NCBI GenBank assembly: GCA_024280195.1
Contig: JAJRQP010000081.1
Coordinates: 1 to 15,023 of the forward strand
Length of the DNA: 15,023 bases
Source: Bacteroidota bacterium
Lineage (GTDB): Bacteria > Bacteroidota > Bacteroidia > Flavobacteriales_D > Crocinitomicaceae
Direction: 5' to 3'
Made by a program: the position numbers and the translations under genes. The first letter of the stretch is position 1. Each line of letters starts with the position of its first letter. This document shows positions 8,061 to 15,023 of this stretch, in pieces. The notes under the pieces were generated by a model. That model saw nothing but the letters and a program-made list of their open reading frames with translations, was not told where the DNA came from and made no database searches.

Positions 8061-8952
8061 TTTCTTTTTTTATTCTTTGTATTAAATCTACTTCTTTTTC
8101 GCTTCTTACTTTTTGTAATCTGTGAGAAATAATTGTTCTCTTAATTTCACTTCTTAAGAAGCTAACTGGTGGAGCTTCTGTTTTTAATTTAAAATCAATG
8201 ATATTTATAAAGTAGGTAAAGTTATCATCTGATAGATATGTTTTGGACCTATTAAGAACAATGTTATCAACATTAATTTTGGATACAGGAATGTCTTTGG
8301 CAATTTCCCTAAAATAAACCCATGTCGAATCATTGAAATAATAGTTCTCAGCGTAAAGTTTGGCATAAGAATTAACTTCTGCTAGGTCTTTATCATTTTT
8401 TAACAAGAATAACTGGTGCACATTCTCAGATTTGAAATCTAATTCTTTTGGAATTTTCAGGTAAAAGGCTTTCACTAAGTAATCTTGAAGCACAAATTCG
8501 TTCTGATGTTCTTGGTAGTAACTCAGAATTTCATCTTCTGTGACAATTGTATCGAGTAGTTGAATGAATTCTTGTTTTTCAATGTAGAATCTAGAAAGTT
8601 CCTGGGATAATTCTTTTGATCTGATTTCAATCGATAACCATTCTTCTGGATATTTTTTTTTGAGTGAAGCAACAAAAGCCTCGTTCTCGCACCAGTTCAG
8701 AACTACTTTTTTTAATTGTGTTGTATCTGTTATTTTATATCCTTTATTTTGGAGTAAGGTTATTGCATCGCTTTCTGTTAATTCAGACTCCCCAACTTTT
8801 GCAATAACTTTCTCATTCGAGTTACAAGAATATAATAGAAACATGCAAAACAGGCTGACGATTATGCCAGCCTGCTTAATGAATTTTATTTTTTGTTTAT
8901 TTACCAAGGGAGTATAATGCTTCTTCGTTAACGACAATTTTGTGTTTAGCAT
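8038..8952 (-). CDS. SurA-like putative lipoprotein lacking an obvious parvulin domain
   Basis: The longest reading is 304 residues from the ATG at 8952. A hydrophobic segment (IIVSLFCMFLLYSC) ends in Cys43 with a relaxed Bacteroidetes-like lipobox (LYSC-NSN), suggesting a lipoprotein. Next comes 'KVIAKVGESELTESDAITLL', which matches the start of SurA-type N domains, then a helical region with 'EDEILSYYQEHQNEF', typical of the linker before a parvulin domain. The following part (about 165-260) lacks the recognisable parvulin landmarks of the two flanking genes, so it may be a chaperone-only or heavily diverged family member. From ATG 8952 the overlap with the upstream gene is 56 bases and the N-terminal region before the membrane segment is unusually long. 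An in-frame TTG at codon 16 (8905-8907) would cut the overlap to 11 bases and give a normal lipoprotein signal. Its stop overlaps the next gene by 23 bases. Confidence 0.8.
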   Translation of the reverse strand: MLNTKLSLTKKHYTPLVNKQKIKFIKQAGIIVSLFCMFLLYSCNSNEKVIAKVGESELTESDAITLLQNKGYKITDTTQLKKVVLNWCENEAFVASLKKKYPEEWLSIEIRSKELSQELSRFYIEKQEFIQLLDTIVTEDEILSYYQEHQNEFVLQDYLVKAFYLKIPKELDFKSENVHQLFLLKNDKDLAEVNSYAKLYAENYYFNDSTWVYFREIAKDIPVSKINVDNIVLNRSKTYLSDDNFTYFINIIDFKLKTEAPPVSFLRSEIKRTIISHRLQKVRSEKEVDLIQRIKKENEIIINL

Positions 8953-10858
8953 TTAATTCTTTTAACCATTCTTTTTCTAAATAGTTTTGGTAATCAGATG
9001 TTGCTGCTCCTTTACACTCACTCAATTCTTTTTGAGCTGGAGAAAGAATCTTATTAACTTTTACAACGAAATATTTATCATCAACTTGGTAAGGCTTGTT
9101 TAATCCTTCTGATAGCTGAGTATCTTTTAGGTAAGAGGTTTTAGCAGTTTCAAACTTACCGTCTCTTTTTCTAATTTTCAACTTAGAATCACCATTGATC
9201 AAGTTTACAACATTTGTTGCTGATAATGTGTCATTTTGCAATAATTCATAGGCTTTATCAGCATCTGCTTTTGTGTAAGCTTCAAATATTTCGCCTTCAA
9301 TTCTTTTGGTCCAATTATAGTTTGATTTATTCTTGTTGTAGAATGCTTCAAGACCAGTTGTATCCTTCATGGCTTTGTTCCATACTTTGTCAGACATGAT
9401 TTCGTATAATAAAATCCCATCGTGATACTCTGTAATTAGTGCTTTATACGCTGGGTATTTATTCGGAAGTTTAGACTCTTCGTAACCAAGAATTGTTTCT
9501 TTCTCCCATTCAGCATACAAAGAATTTAATGCAGTTGGAATAGGCTTGTTAACATAAGATCTGTAGTTTTTCGCGATGAATAGAGCATATTCTTTTTGAC
9601 GAAATTTTTGCTTGTCCATTTTGAACATCTTTTTATTCTTTGTTAATGACTCAGGATTAAACGCTCCTCTGTAGAATGTAGAATCTAAATTCTTCTTGAA
9701 CCATTTCAATCCACTTTTGCTCTTGTTTTTATACTTATAGTTTTTTTTCAGCTTTGCAATGAATGAGTTCTGAGTAGACTTAGACCTGATGTCTTTTGCG
9801 ACTTTACTCTCTAATCCTTTTTCCATATCTTCAAAAGAAGGAACGGGTGACCAAGCTAATCTTTTTATAATATGAAAACCGTAATCTGTTCTTACAGGTT
9901 TACTAAAATCTCCGTCATTTTTTAATTGAAAAGCTGCATCTTCAAATTCAGGAACCATTCTCGTTGTACTTCCAGTTCCGAATGTTGGTAAAACACCTTT
10001 TTTCTTATTAGAAGAAGGATCGTCAGAGTATTTAGCAACAAGTGCTTCAAAATCAGCACCATTCTCTAATTCAGTGTAAATTTCATTGATTTTATTTTCT
10101 GCCAATTGAATAGCGTTTGCATCTGCATTTTTTCCCGTAGAAACCATGATGTGAGCAGACTCTATAGAACCTCTTGCAGGTCTTTTATCTGTTACTTTAA
10201 GAATATGGTATCCAAATCGAGTACGAAATGGGTTAGAAACCTTTCCCACTTCAGTTGTGTAAGCAGCTTCCTCAAAAGGATAAACCATTTGGAAAGCATT
10301 GAAGAATCCTAAATCACCTCCGTTGCTTGCTACTGAAGGATCATCTGAACCATCATTTTTAGACATGGCTATCATTGCAAAATCTTCCCCATTCTCAATT
10401 TTTTTCTTCATTACCATTAAACGATTGTATGCGTTTAACGTGTCTTTTGGAGGAGCATTTTGAGAAACTTTCAGTAAAATATGCGAAGCGCGAACCTCAT
10501 TACTTGTTCTATTATATGCTTCCTTTATCAAGCTCTTATTTTGAGCAGAATCGATTAAATAAGGCATTGCTAATTGCTTTTTATAGCCATCTAGTTCCTT
10601 TACCAATTTAGGAATAGTGTCGTATCCTAACAATTCAGCTTCTGCAACCTTTAATTTAAATTTCTTAAACAATTCCATGTATTCATCCAAAGATGCTTTG
10701 TCATATTTTGGATCGTTATTGTTCTTGAGATAAATTTGTAAGAATTCAGATTTAGTAATCTTTTTTCCATCAATAGTAATGATAGTAGGATCTTCTTGTC
10801 CGTAAGAAATGAATCCAGTTAAAAGAGTTAATGTAATTGCAAGTATTTTAATCTTCAT
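8897..10858 (-). CDS. Tandem-parvulin periplasmic peptidylprolyl isomerase (PpiC/SurA-like)
   Basis: This 653-residue protein has a signal peptide (MKIKILAITLTLLTGFISYG, cleavage before Q21). Residues about 25-118 form a SurA-like N region with 'IITIDGKKITKSEFLQIY'. Two consecutive parvulin domains follow: about 121-224 (VRASHILLKV, GGDLGFFNAFQMVYPFEEAA, FRTRFGYHILKVTDKRP) and about 231-334 (SIESAHIMVS, KYSDDPSSNKKKGVLPTFG, MVPEFEDAAF, VRTDYGFHIIKRL). The basic stretch from about 380 to 430 and the remaining C-terminal third contain no domain I recognise; the 'DKAYELLQ' and 'KYFVVKVNKIL' segments hint at another diverged parvulin-like unit. It should assist folding or transit of envelope proteins in the periplasm. 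It is the first of three overlapping foldase genes, 62 bases after guaB, with a -7 promoter box in that gap. Confidence 0.93.
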   Translation of the reverse strand: MKIKILAITLTLLTGFISYGQEDPTIITIDGKKITKSEFLQIYLKNNNDPKYDKASLDEYMELFKKFKLKVAEAELLGYDTIPKLVKELDGYKKQLAMPYLIDSAQNKSLIKEAYNRTSNEVRASHILLKVSQNAPPKDTLNAYNRLMVMKKKIENGEDFAMIAMSKNDGSDDPSVASNGGDLGFFNAFQMVYPFEEAAYTTEVGKVSNPFRTRFGYHILKVTDKRPARGSIESAHIMVSTGKNADANAIQLAENKINEIYTELENGADFEALVAKYSDDPSSNKKKGVLPTFGTGSTTRMVPEFEDAAFQLKNDGDFSKPVRTDYGFHIIKRLAWSPVPSFEDMEKGLESKVAKDIRSKSTQNSFIAKLKKNYKYKNKSKSGLKWFKKNLDSTFYRGAFNPESLTKNKKMFKMDKQKFRQKEYALFIAKNYRSYVNKPIPTALNSLYAEWEKETILGYEESKLPNKYPAYKALITEYHDGILLYEIMSDKVWNKAMKDTTGLEAFYNKNKSNYNWTKRIEGEIFEAYTKADADKAYELLQNDTLSATNVVNLINGDSKLKIRKRDGKFETAKTSYLKDTQLSEGLNKPYQVDDKYFVVKVNKILSPAQKELSECKGAATSDYQNYLEKEWLKELNAKHKIVVNEEALYSLGK

Positions 10859-10881
10859 TGTTTAGTTTTTTTTAAGGGTGT

Positions 10882-10889
10882 CAAATATA
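10882..10889 (-). promoter_or_regulatory. Candidate -7 box for the foldase/MoxR operon
   Basis: On the minus strand the sequence is TATATTTG, a full match to the Bacteroidetes -7 consensus TAnnTTTG. It sits in the 62-base gap between guaB and the first foldase gene and would start transcription about 17 bases before the foldase ATG. No TTTG or TTG is found at the expected -33 distance, and no terminator hairpin follows guaB, so read-through from guaB is also possible. Confidence 0.4.
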
Positions 10890-10920
10890 ATTACTTCTTG
10901 TGAGAAATCCTTGTAAGACG

Positions 10921-12393
10921 TTACTTAATGCTATAATTTGGAGCTTCTCTCGTGATAGTAACGTCATGAGGATGACTTTCGTGTACGCCGGCAGAAGTTA
11001 TTCTTACAAATTTTGCTCCTTGTAGTTTTTCAATGTTTGGTGTTCCGCAATATCCCATACCAGAACGTAAACCTCCAATAATCTGATACATGACTTCCTT
11101 TAGCTTACCTTTAAAAGGAACTCGACCAGAAATCCCTTCTGGAACTAATTTTTTAATGTCATCTTCTGCATCTTGAAAATATCGATCCTTAGAACCTTTT
11201 TGCATGGCTTCTAGTGAACCCATTCCACGGTAAGTCTTGAATTTCCTTCCTTGTAAGATGATTGTTTCTCCTGGAGATTCTTCAACACCAGCAAACATAG
11301 AACCGACCATTACTGTATCTGCTCCAGAAGCAATTGCTTTTACAATGTCACCTGTGTACCTAATTCCTCCATCTGCAATGACAGGAACTCCAGTTCCTTC
11401 TAGTGCGATTGCAACATCATTGATAGCTGTTAATTGAGGGACGCCAACACCCGCAATAATTCTTGTAGTGCAAATTGATCCTGGACCGATACCTACTTTT
11501 ACAGCATCTGCCCCTGCTTCTACTAAGAATAAAGCAGCTTCTGGAGTTGCAATGTTTCCGACAATGACATCCACTTGAGGATACTTCGCTTTAACTTCTT
11601 TTAATTTAGTAACAACACCTTCGGTATGACCATGTGCTGTATCAATTACGATTGCATCTACACCAGCATGAACTAATGCGTCAACTCGTTCTATGGTATC
11701 GTTTGTAACTCCAACTGCAGCGGCAACACGTAAACGACCAAATGAATCTTTACAAGAATTAGGATGCTCTTTTACCTTGATAATATCTCTAAAAGTAATT
11801 AGGCCTATTAATTTATTATTGTCATCAACAACAGGTAGTTTTTCAATTTTATTTTCTTGAAGAATTTGTTCCGCAGTTGCCAAAGAAGTATTTTCTGCAG
11901 TAGTTATGATGTTTTTAGAAGTCATTACTTCTGTTATGGGTCTGTTAAGATTTTTTTCAAAACGCAAATCTCTATTAGTTACGATACCTAGCAAAATTCG
12001 ATTTTCATCGACAACAGGGATCCCACCAATTTTATTTTCTTTCATTAATGCTAATGCATCTGAAACAAATGCACTAATATTTAAAGTAACAGGATCGAGA
12101 ATCATTCCGCTTTCAGAACGCTTCACTTTTCTTACTTGCAATGCTTGTGCATCTATCGGCATGTTTTTATGGACAACACCAATACCTCCTTGCTGAGCAA
12201 TAGCAATAGCTAAGCTAGACTCGGTTACTGTATCCATTGCAGCCGAGATGATTGGTGTGTTTACAGTAATGTTTCGAGTTAATCTGCTTTTTAATACAAC
12301 ATCTTTTGGAAGTACTTGAGAATGGGCAGGAACTAGAAGAACGTCATCAAAAGTTAGACCTTCTTTAATTTGTGAGAGATTTGATAAAGACAT
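10921..12393 (-). CDS. guaB: Inosine-5'-monophosphate dehydrogenase
   Basis: The 490-residue cytoplasmic enzyme oxidises IMP to XMP with NAD+, the first committed step of GMP synthesis. The N-terminus 'EGLTFDDVLLVPAHSQVLP' and 'NTPIISAAMDTVTE' are typical. A Bateman module of two CBS domains spans about 98-152 and 157-210 ('MKENKIGGIPVVDENRILLG', 'KIEKLPVVDDNNKLIGLI'). The catalytic loop 'GPGSICTTRIIAGVGVPQL' carries the nucleophile Cys308, the phosphate-binding region shows 'VPVIADGGIRYTGDIVKAIA', and 'YRGMGSLEAM' lies near residue 386. Length and motifs indicate an intact enzyme. It is the first gene of the minus-strand block, divergent from the gene at 12562. The envelope foldases follow after 62 bases, with no evident metabolic link. 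Confidence 0.98.
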   Translation of the reverse strand: MSLSNLSQIKEGLTFDDVLLVPAHSQVLPKDVVLKSRLTRNITVNTPIISAAMDTVTESSLAIAIAQQGGIGVVHKNMPIDAQALQVRKVKRSESGMILDPVTLNISAFVSDALALMKENKIGGIPVVDENRILLGIVTNRDLRFEKNLNRPITEVMTSKNIITTAENTSLATAEQILQENKIEKLPVVDDNNKLIGLITFRDIIKVKEHPNSCKDSFGRLRVAAAVGVTNDTIERVDALVHAGVDAIVIDTAHGHTEGVVTKLKEVKAKYPQVDVIVGNIATPEAALFLVEAGADAVKVGIGPGSICTTRIIAGVGVPQLTAINDVAIALEGTGVPVIADGGIRYTGDIVKAIASGADTVMVGSMFAGVEESPGETIILQGRKFKTYRGMGSLEAMQKGSKDRYFQDAEDDIKKLVPEGISGRVPFKGKLKEVMYQIIGGLRSGMGYCGTPNIEKLQGAKFVRITSAGVHESHPHDVTITREAPNYSIK

Positions 12394-12561
12394 AGAACCT
12401 ATTTTTAAAAATAAATTCTTGCAAAAGTAAGAATAATTTAAGATAATCGGTTTAGGTTGTTGCTCTATTTGAGCAGAAAGCTTAATAAATAGTTAAAGAA
12501 ATGTAAAAGTTAGGTTAGAATTCATTATATTGAGTATTCTTGTGGTAAGTAAATATATTCT
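12394..12561. other. Divergent intergenic region between guaB and the secreted CarboxypepD_reg-like protein gene
   Basis: These 168 AT-rich bases must hold the promoters for both directions. The clearest element is the guaB -7 box at 12422-12429. An inverted repeat, TGCTC-tattt-GAGCA (12461-12475), lies near the middle; its 5-base arms are short enough to be chance, although the central position would suit an operator. For the rightward gene no convincing TTTG/TAnnTTTG pair was found; TATATTGA (12526-12533) is only a weak -7-like match. No RNA gene or riboswitch fold was recognised. Confidence 0.6.
12422..12429 (-). promoter_or_regulatory. guaB: Candidate guaB -7 promoter box
   Basis: The minus strand reads TACTTTTG, a full match to the Bacteroidetes consensus TAnnTTTG, 28 bases upstream of the guaB ATG. 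Transcription would start around 12415, leaving a leader of about 20 bases. There is no TTTG at the -33 distance, so the call rests on the -7 box and position only. Confidence 0.45.
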
Positions 12562-13194
12562 GTGAATAAAATAATAGGTGTCATATTCTTTTTTAGTGTG
12601 TTTGTAAGTTACGGACAGCAAGATACTGTTCTTGATTCCAATATCATTCAACTTTCTGGAGTTGTGATTGGAGAAGAGAACTTGGAACCATTACCCTACA
12701 CTACTATTTTTGATAAAACTCAAAAAAGAGGCGTAATTGCAGATTATTATGGGTTTTTTTCTATGGTTTCCTTTCCTGGAGATACCATTTATTTTTCTTA
12801 CTACGGACATAAGACGTCTGTTTATGTTGTGCCAGATACATTAAAAGACAATCGTTATTCTATCATTCATATGATTCAAAAGGATACGCTTAATATTCCT
12901 GAAGTAACTGTTTATCCGTGGCCATCGAGAGAAGATTTTGCCAGAGCATTTGTAGAAATGGACCCTTATGAGGATGATATTCGAAGAGCACAACGCCAAT
13001 TGTCAGGAGAAAGTTTAGCATTTATTGCCGCAAAACTAGATGGAGATGCTAGTTTGAGTTATACAAATGCTCGGAATGTTGCAAACACGAAGCTGTATAC
13101 CAATGGTCAGTTGCCTGTTAATAATCTATTGAACCCGTATTCTTGGGCGAAACTGATTAAAGACTGGAAAGAAGGGAAGTTGAGCAGACAGTAG
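12562..13194 (+). CDS. Secreted protein with carboxypeptidase-regulatory-like (CarboxypepD_reg) domain
   Basis: This 210-residue protein starts with GTG at 12562; an in-frame TAA lies at 12550-12552 and no ATG lies between, so the start is well bounded. It has a signal peptide (MNKIIGVIFFFSVFVSYGQ). Residues about 29-118 resemble the beta-sandwich domain found at the N-terminus of many Bacteroidetes outer-membrane proteins: 'IQLSGVVIGEENLEPLPYTT', 'KRGVIADYYGFFSMVSFPGD', 'TIYFSYYGHKTSVYVV', then 'LNIPEVTVYPWP'. In large proteins a TonB-dependent receptor barrel follows, but here only about 90 mostly helical, charged residues follow, so it is a short stand-alone version. Function unknown; a periplasmic or outer-membrane-associated role is inferred from the signal peptide. 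The next gene begins 44 bases downstream on the same strand. Confidence 0.85.
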   Translation: MNKIIGVIFFFSVFVSYGQQDTVLDSNIIQLSGVVIGEENLEPLPYTTIFDKTQKRGVIADYYGFFSMVSFPGDTIYFSYYGHKTSVYVVPDTLKDNRYSIIHMIQKDTLNIPEVTVYPWPSREDFARAFVEMDPYEDDIRRAQRQLSGESLAFIAAKLDGDASLSYTNARNVANTKLYTNGQLPVNNLLNPYSWAKLIKDWKEGKLSRQ

Positions 13195-13203
13195 GCAATT
13201 GTG

Positions 13204-13230
13204 TTTGACTTGTTTTTTTTCTTATTTTTG
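13204..13230 (+). promoter_or_regulatory. Possible promoter immediately before the M48-like gene
   Basis: TTTG (13204-13207) precedes TATTTTTG (13223-13230), a full -7 consensus match, but the 15-base spacing is shorter than usual and the box ends only 8 bases before the ATG at 13239, which would make the transcript nearly leaderless. The region is T-rich (eight T at 13213-13220), so chance is a serious alternative. The T tract is not preceded by a hairpin, so it was not called a terminator. Confidence 0.25.
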
Positions 13231-13238
13231 TTTCAACT

Positions 13239-15023
13239 ATGAAAACAATACCATTACTTATTTTTACTTTACTTTCTATTAATTTATATTCTCAAGCAGT
13301 AAATAATTTTCTTATTTCAGTCGGGAGAGCACCCGATTTTATTGCTGTTAATGACCATTTTATTCAACGAAAGCCAGTTGTCTCAAAAGCTGGGTTTATG
13401 GATAGGAGTAAAGATTATGAATTTGTAACTGCTCAAGTTGTTAACTCAGGAAAACTTTTATTTGGTGATGATTTGTCAATATATGTGCAGTCATTGTTAA
13501 AAACTATAGTTGATGAAGACGAAAGTTACCAAGTTTATATCTTTAAATCGAACCAAGTTGCTACTTTTTCAACCATTGAAAAAAATATATTTGTTTCAAC
13601 AGGTCTTATTGCACAAGCTATAACACCTTATGAACTTGTATTTTTCCTAGCAAGAGAAGTTGAAATAAATAAAAATAGATTTAGCAATACTCTTAATTTC
13701 CGTAAAACAAATCTTATTACATCAGAAGATAAAATAAAATTCATAAGTACTTATTCACCAGATATTAATATTAAAATAGATGATTTAGCTTTAAAAAGGT
13801 ACATCAAGTCTAATTTACCTACAGGTAGGTTAAAAAACTGTATAAACATTTTACTTTATGATCATTTACCATTTGAGCAACTAAGAATGCCAAATGACTA
13901 TTTTAATTCTGAGTATTATTATGTGCCTCCCACTTTTTTTGATTTTTATGGAGACAAAGGGAAACTTCCTATAAAGCAGCCGGTAAGTTTTGTTAAGAAG
14001 AAAGCTATGTTATCAAAACGAGCTGAAAATTTAACTAAGCAAATTGATAAAGATAATTTAGAAGATGTTTTGGAATCAAGATTGATTAATGACTTTGAAA
14101 TGATTACTACTCTTGCAAAATATGAATATGTAAAGCAAAATTTACTTCAATGTAATTACCCGAATGCGATCTATGCTATTTTCCTATTAGAAAAAAGAAA
14201 TGGAGAAACTGAATTTCTTGATAAGTTAAAAGCTCACGCTTGGTTAGGCTTTTTAGGGCAAAAATATGGGTTAATTAACCCTAAAGTAAACACTTCTTTA
14301 CAAAGCTTAGACGCAGAAAGCTCAAAGTTTTATTTTTCGATTCGTAAGCTGGGACCAGATGGTATTGCATCTCTTTCTATCAGAACGTTGTATGATTTAA
14401 AGAATAAATATGAAAATAAAACTTTTACAATCCTTTGGGATGAATTGGTTGAAATTTTATCAAAGAATAGGAATTTTAAGATTGAGAAATATTCTAAAAT
14501 AACTTTTATAGAAGCAGTATATGGTCGAGAAAAAATAAAAAATGAATTGGATACGCTTTCAAATAAGTATGAGCAATTAAACATATCTACAGATGGTCAT
14601 AAAGCTAATTTTGATATTGACTCAATGAAGTTTTATTTTTATGGCATATCTGATATTATTAATAATACTGAACTGTTTAATAAATTAAAATTTAATCCTG
14701 ATAAAATACAAGGAATTGAAGAGAGTAAAATTATTTCAGTCTTGCCAAGAATAAATTATAATAAAACGAATAGGAAAAAAAATATTAAAAAATCGATTAA
14801 GAAAAACTTGCTATTTGAGAAGGAATTGAATTCAATGAATAATAATATTATTCTTGATAAGAAAATATTGACATACAATCAAGTTTCTTTAATAAAGGAA
14901 ATCTATGAACAATCCTTTAATATGAATATTTATAAGAAGCCGGCCATTATACCTATTGAACTAGAGCGTATTCAAAAACTCACATCAGGCTCTGAATTAA
15001 CAGCTTTTTCTTATTTTGAAACA
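13239..15023 (+). CDS. M48-metallopeptidase-like protein with degenerate zinc motif (C-terminus beyond right edge)
   Basis: My translation from the ATG at 13239 gives an open frame of 595 codons to the window end. It starts with a signal peptide (MKTIPLLIFTLLSINLYSQ). Residues about 97-145 follow the M48 layout: 'YQVYIFKSNQVATFS', 'IEKNIFVSTGLIAQAITPYE', then 'LVFFLAREVEINKNRF'. In active M48 enzymes the last segment is LAHExxH; here both zinc-ligand His are replaced (Arg139 and Ile143) while Glu140 remains, so no HExxH zinc site exists at the expected place. The rest (about 150-595) matches no family I know; it is helical and rich in Lys, Asn and Ile, with a very basic patch near residues 505-525. 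The frame stays open for almost 1.8 kb, arguing for a maintained protein. It is more AT-rich than its neighbours. The M48 relation is inferred from one region and needs profile support. Confidence 0.75.
   Translation, partial: MKTIPLLIFTLLSINLYSQAVNNFLISVGRAPDFIAVNDHFIQRKPVVSKAGFMDRSKDYEFVTAQVVNSGKLLFGDDLSIYVQSLLKTIVDEDESYQVYIFKSNQVATFSTIEKNIFVSTGLIAQAITPYELVFFLAREVEINKNRFSNTLNFRKTNLITSEDKIKFISTYSPDINIKIDDLALKRYIKSNLPTGRLKNCINILLYDHLPFEQLRMPNDYFNSEYYYVPPTFFDFYGDKGKLPIKQPVSFVKKKAMLSKRAENLTKQIDKDNLEDVLESRLINDFEMITTLAKYEYVKQNLLQCNYPNAIYAIFLLEKRNGETEFLDKLKAHAWLGFLGQKYGLINPKVNTSLQSLDAESSKFYFSIRKLGPDGIASLSIRTLYDLKNKYENKTFTILWDELVEILSKNRNFKIEKYSKITFIEAVYGREKIKNELDTLSNKYEQLNISTDGHKANFDIDSMKFYFYGISDIINNTELFNKLKFNPDKIQGIEESKIISVLPRINYNKTNRKKNIKKSIKKNLLFEKELNSMNNNIILDKKILTYNQVSLIKEIYEQSFNMNIYKKPAIIPIELERIQKLTSGSELTAFSYFET

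Noticed and set aside
11237..12196. Plus-strand open frames antisense to guaB
   Set aside because: They lie opposite conserved guaB motifs, and their sequences are complements of conserved codons.
12461..12475. Inverted repeat TGCTC-tattt-GAGCA as a terminator or purine operator
   Set aside because: The 5-base arms are too short and no T tract follows on either strand. It does not resemble a purine-regulator site known to me, so it was only mentioned within the intergenic entry.
13213..13220. Run of eight T as an intrinsic terminator after the CarboxypepD_reg-like gene
   Set aside because: No stable hairpin precedes it; only 4-base matches with long loops could be found.
14330..14584. Minus-strand open frame of 84 codons
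   Set aside because: It lies entirely antisense to the long plus-strand frame that begins at 13239, has no signal or recognisable domain, and its composition is explained as the complement of AT-rich coding sequence.
13239..15023. Pseudogene call for the M48-like gene because of the lost zinc motif
   Set aside because: The frame is uninterrupted for about 1.8 kb with an intact signal peptide. In DNA this rich in A and T, a decaying gene would soon collect stop codons, so a maintained non-catalytic protein fits better.

Overview
The window looks like chromosome from a Bacteroidetes bacterium, most likely of the order Flavobacteriales. The reasons are low G+C content, a PorP/SprF-family type IX secretion protein, a giant surface protein ending in a gliding-motility-type (CHU_C, type B) sorting domain, three SurA-like chaperones in a row, and promoter-like TAnnTTTG boxes instead of sigma70 -10 boxes. 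The genus cannot be read from the sequence; a relative of Fluviicola/Crocinitomicaceae is only a guess. No rRNA, tRNA, CRISPR array, insertion sequence or phage gene was seen.

Layout. Positions 1-5594 (minus strand) form a type IX surface-protein cassette. In transcription order it holds a small secreted 107-residue protein, a 1245-residue multi-domain adhesin-like protein with a type B C-terminal signal, a PorP/SprF-like outer-membrane protein, and the first 195 residues of a TPR/PD40 protein that probably ends in an OmpA domain beyond the left edge. Gaps between these genes are 10, 18 and 1 base, so they are almost certainly one operon, with a candidate promoter just upstream (5647-5678).

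Positions 5723-10858 (minus strand) form an envelope-biogenesis operon: a 653-residue tandem-parvulin foldase, a 304-residue SurA-like putative lipoprotein, a 449-residue SurA-type foldase, and a MoxR-family AAA+ ATPase. The three foldase genes overlap, which suggests coupled translation. guaB (IMP dehydrogenase, purine synthesis) lies immediately upstream at 10921-12393 on the same strand. A good -7 box sits in the 62-base gap, so the chaperones may be expressed separately from guaB.

From 12394 rightwards the strand switches. After a 168-base divergent intergenic region come a GTG-started secreted protein with a carboxypeptidase-regulatory-like domain (12562-13194) and then a large plus-strand gene that runs off the right edge (13239-15023+). 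The latter resembles an M48 metallopeptidase whose HExxH motif has decayed to RExxI, so it is probably a pseudo-enzyme. It is also visibly more AT-rich than its neighbours.

How the genes fit together: the chaperones would escort outer-membrane beta-barrel proteins, including PorP/SprF-like barrels, across the periplasm. The PorP/SprF-like protein would serve export or surface retention of the type B cargo encoded next to it. This functional link is inferred from family knowledge and proximity and is not shown by the sequence itself.
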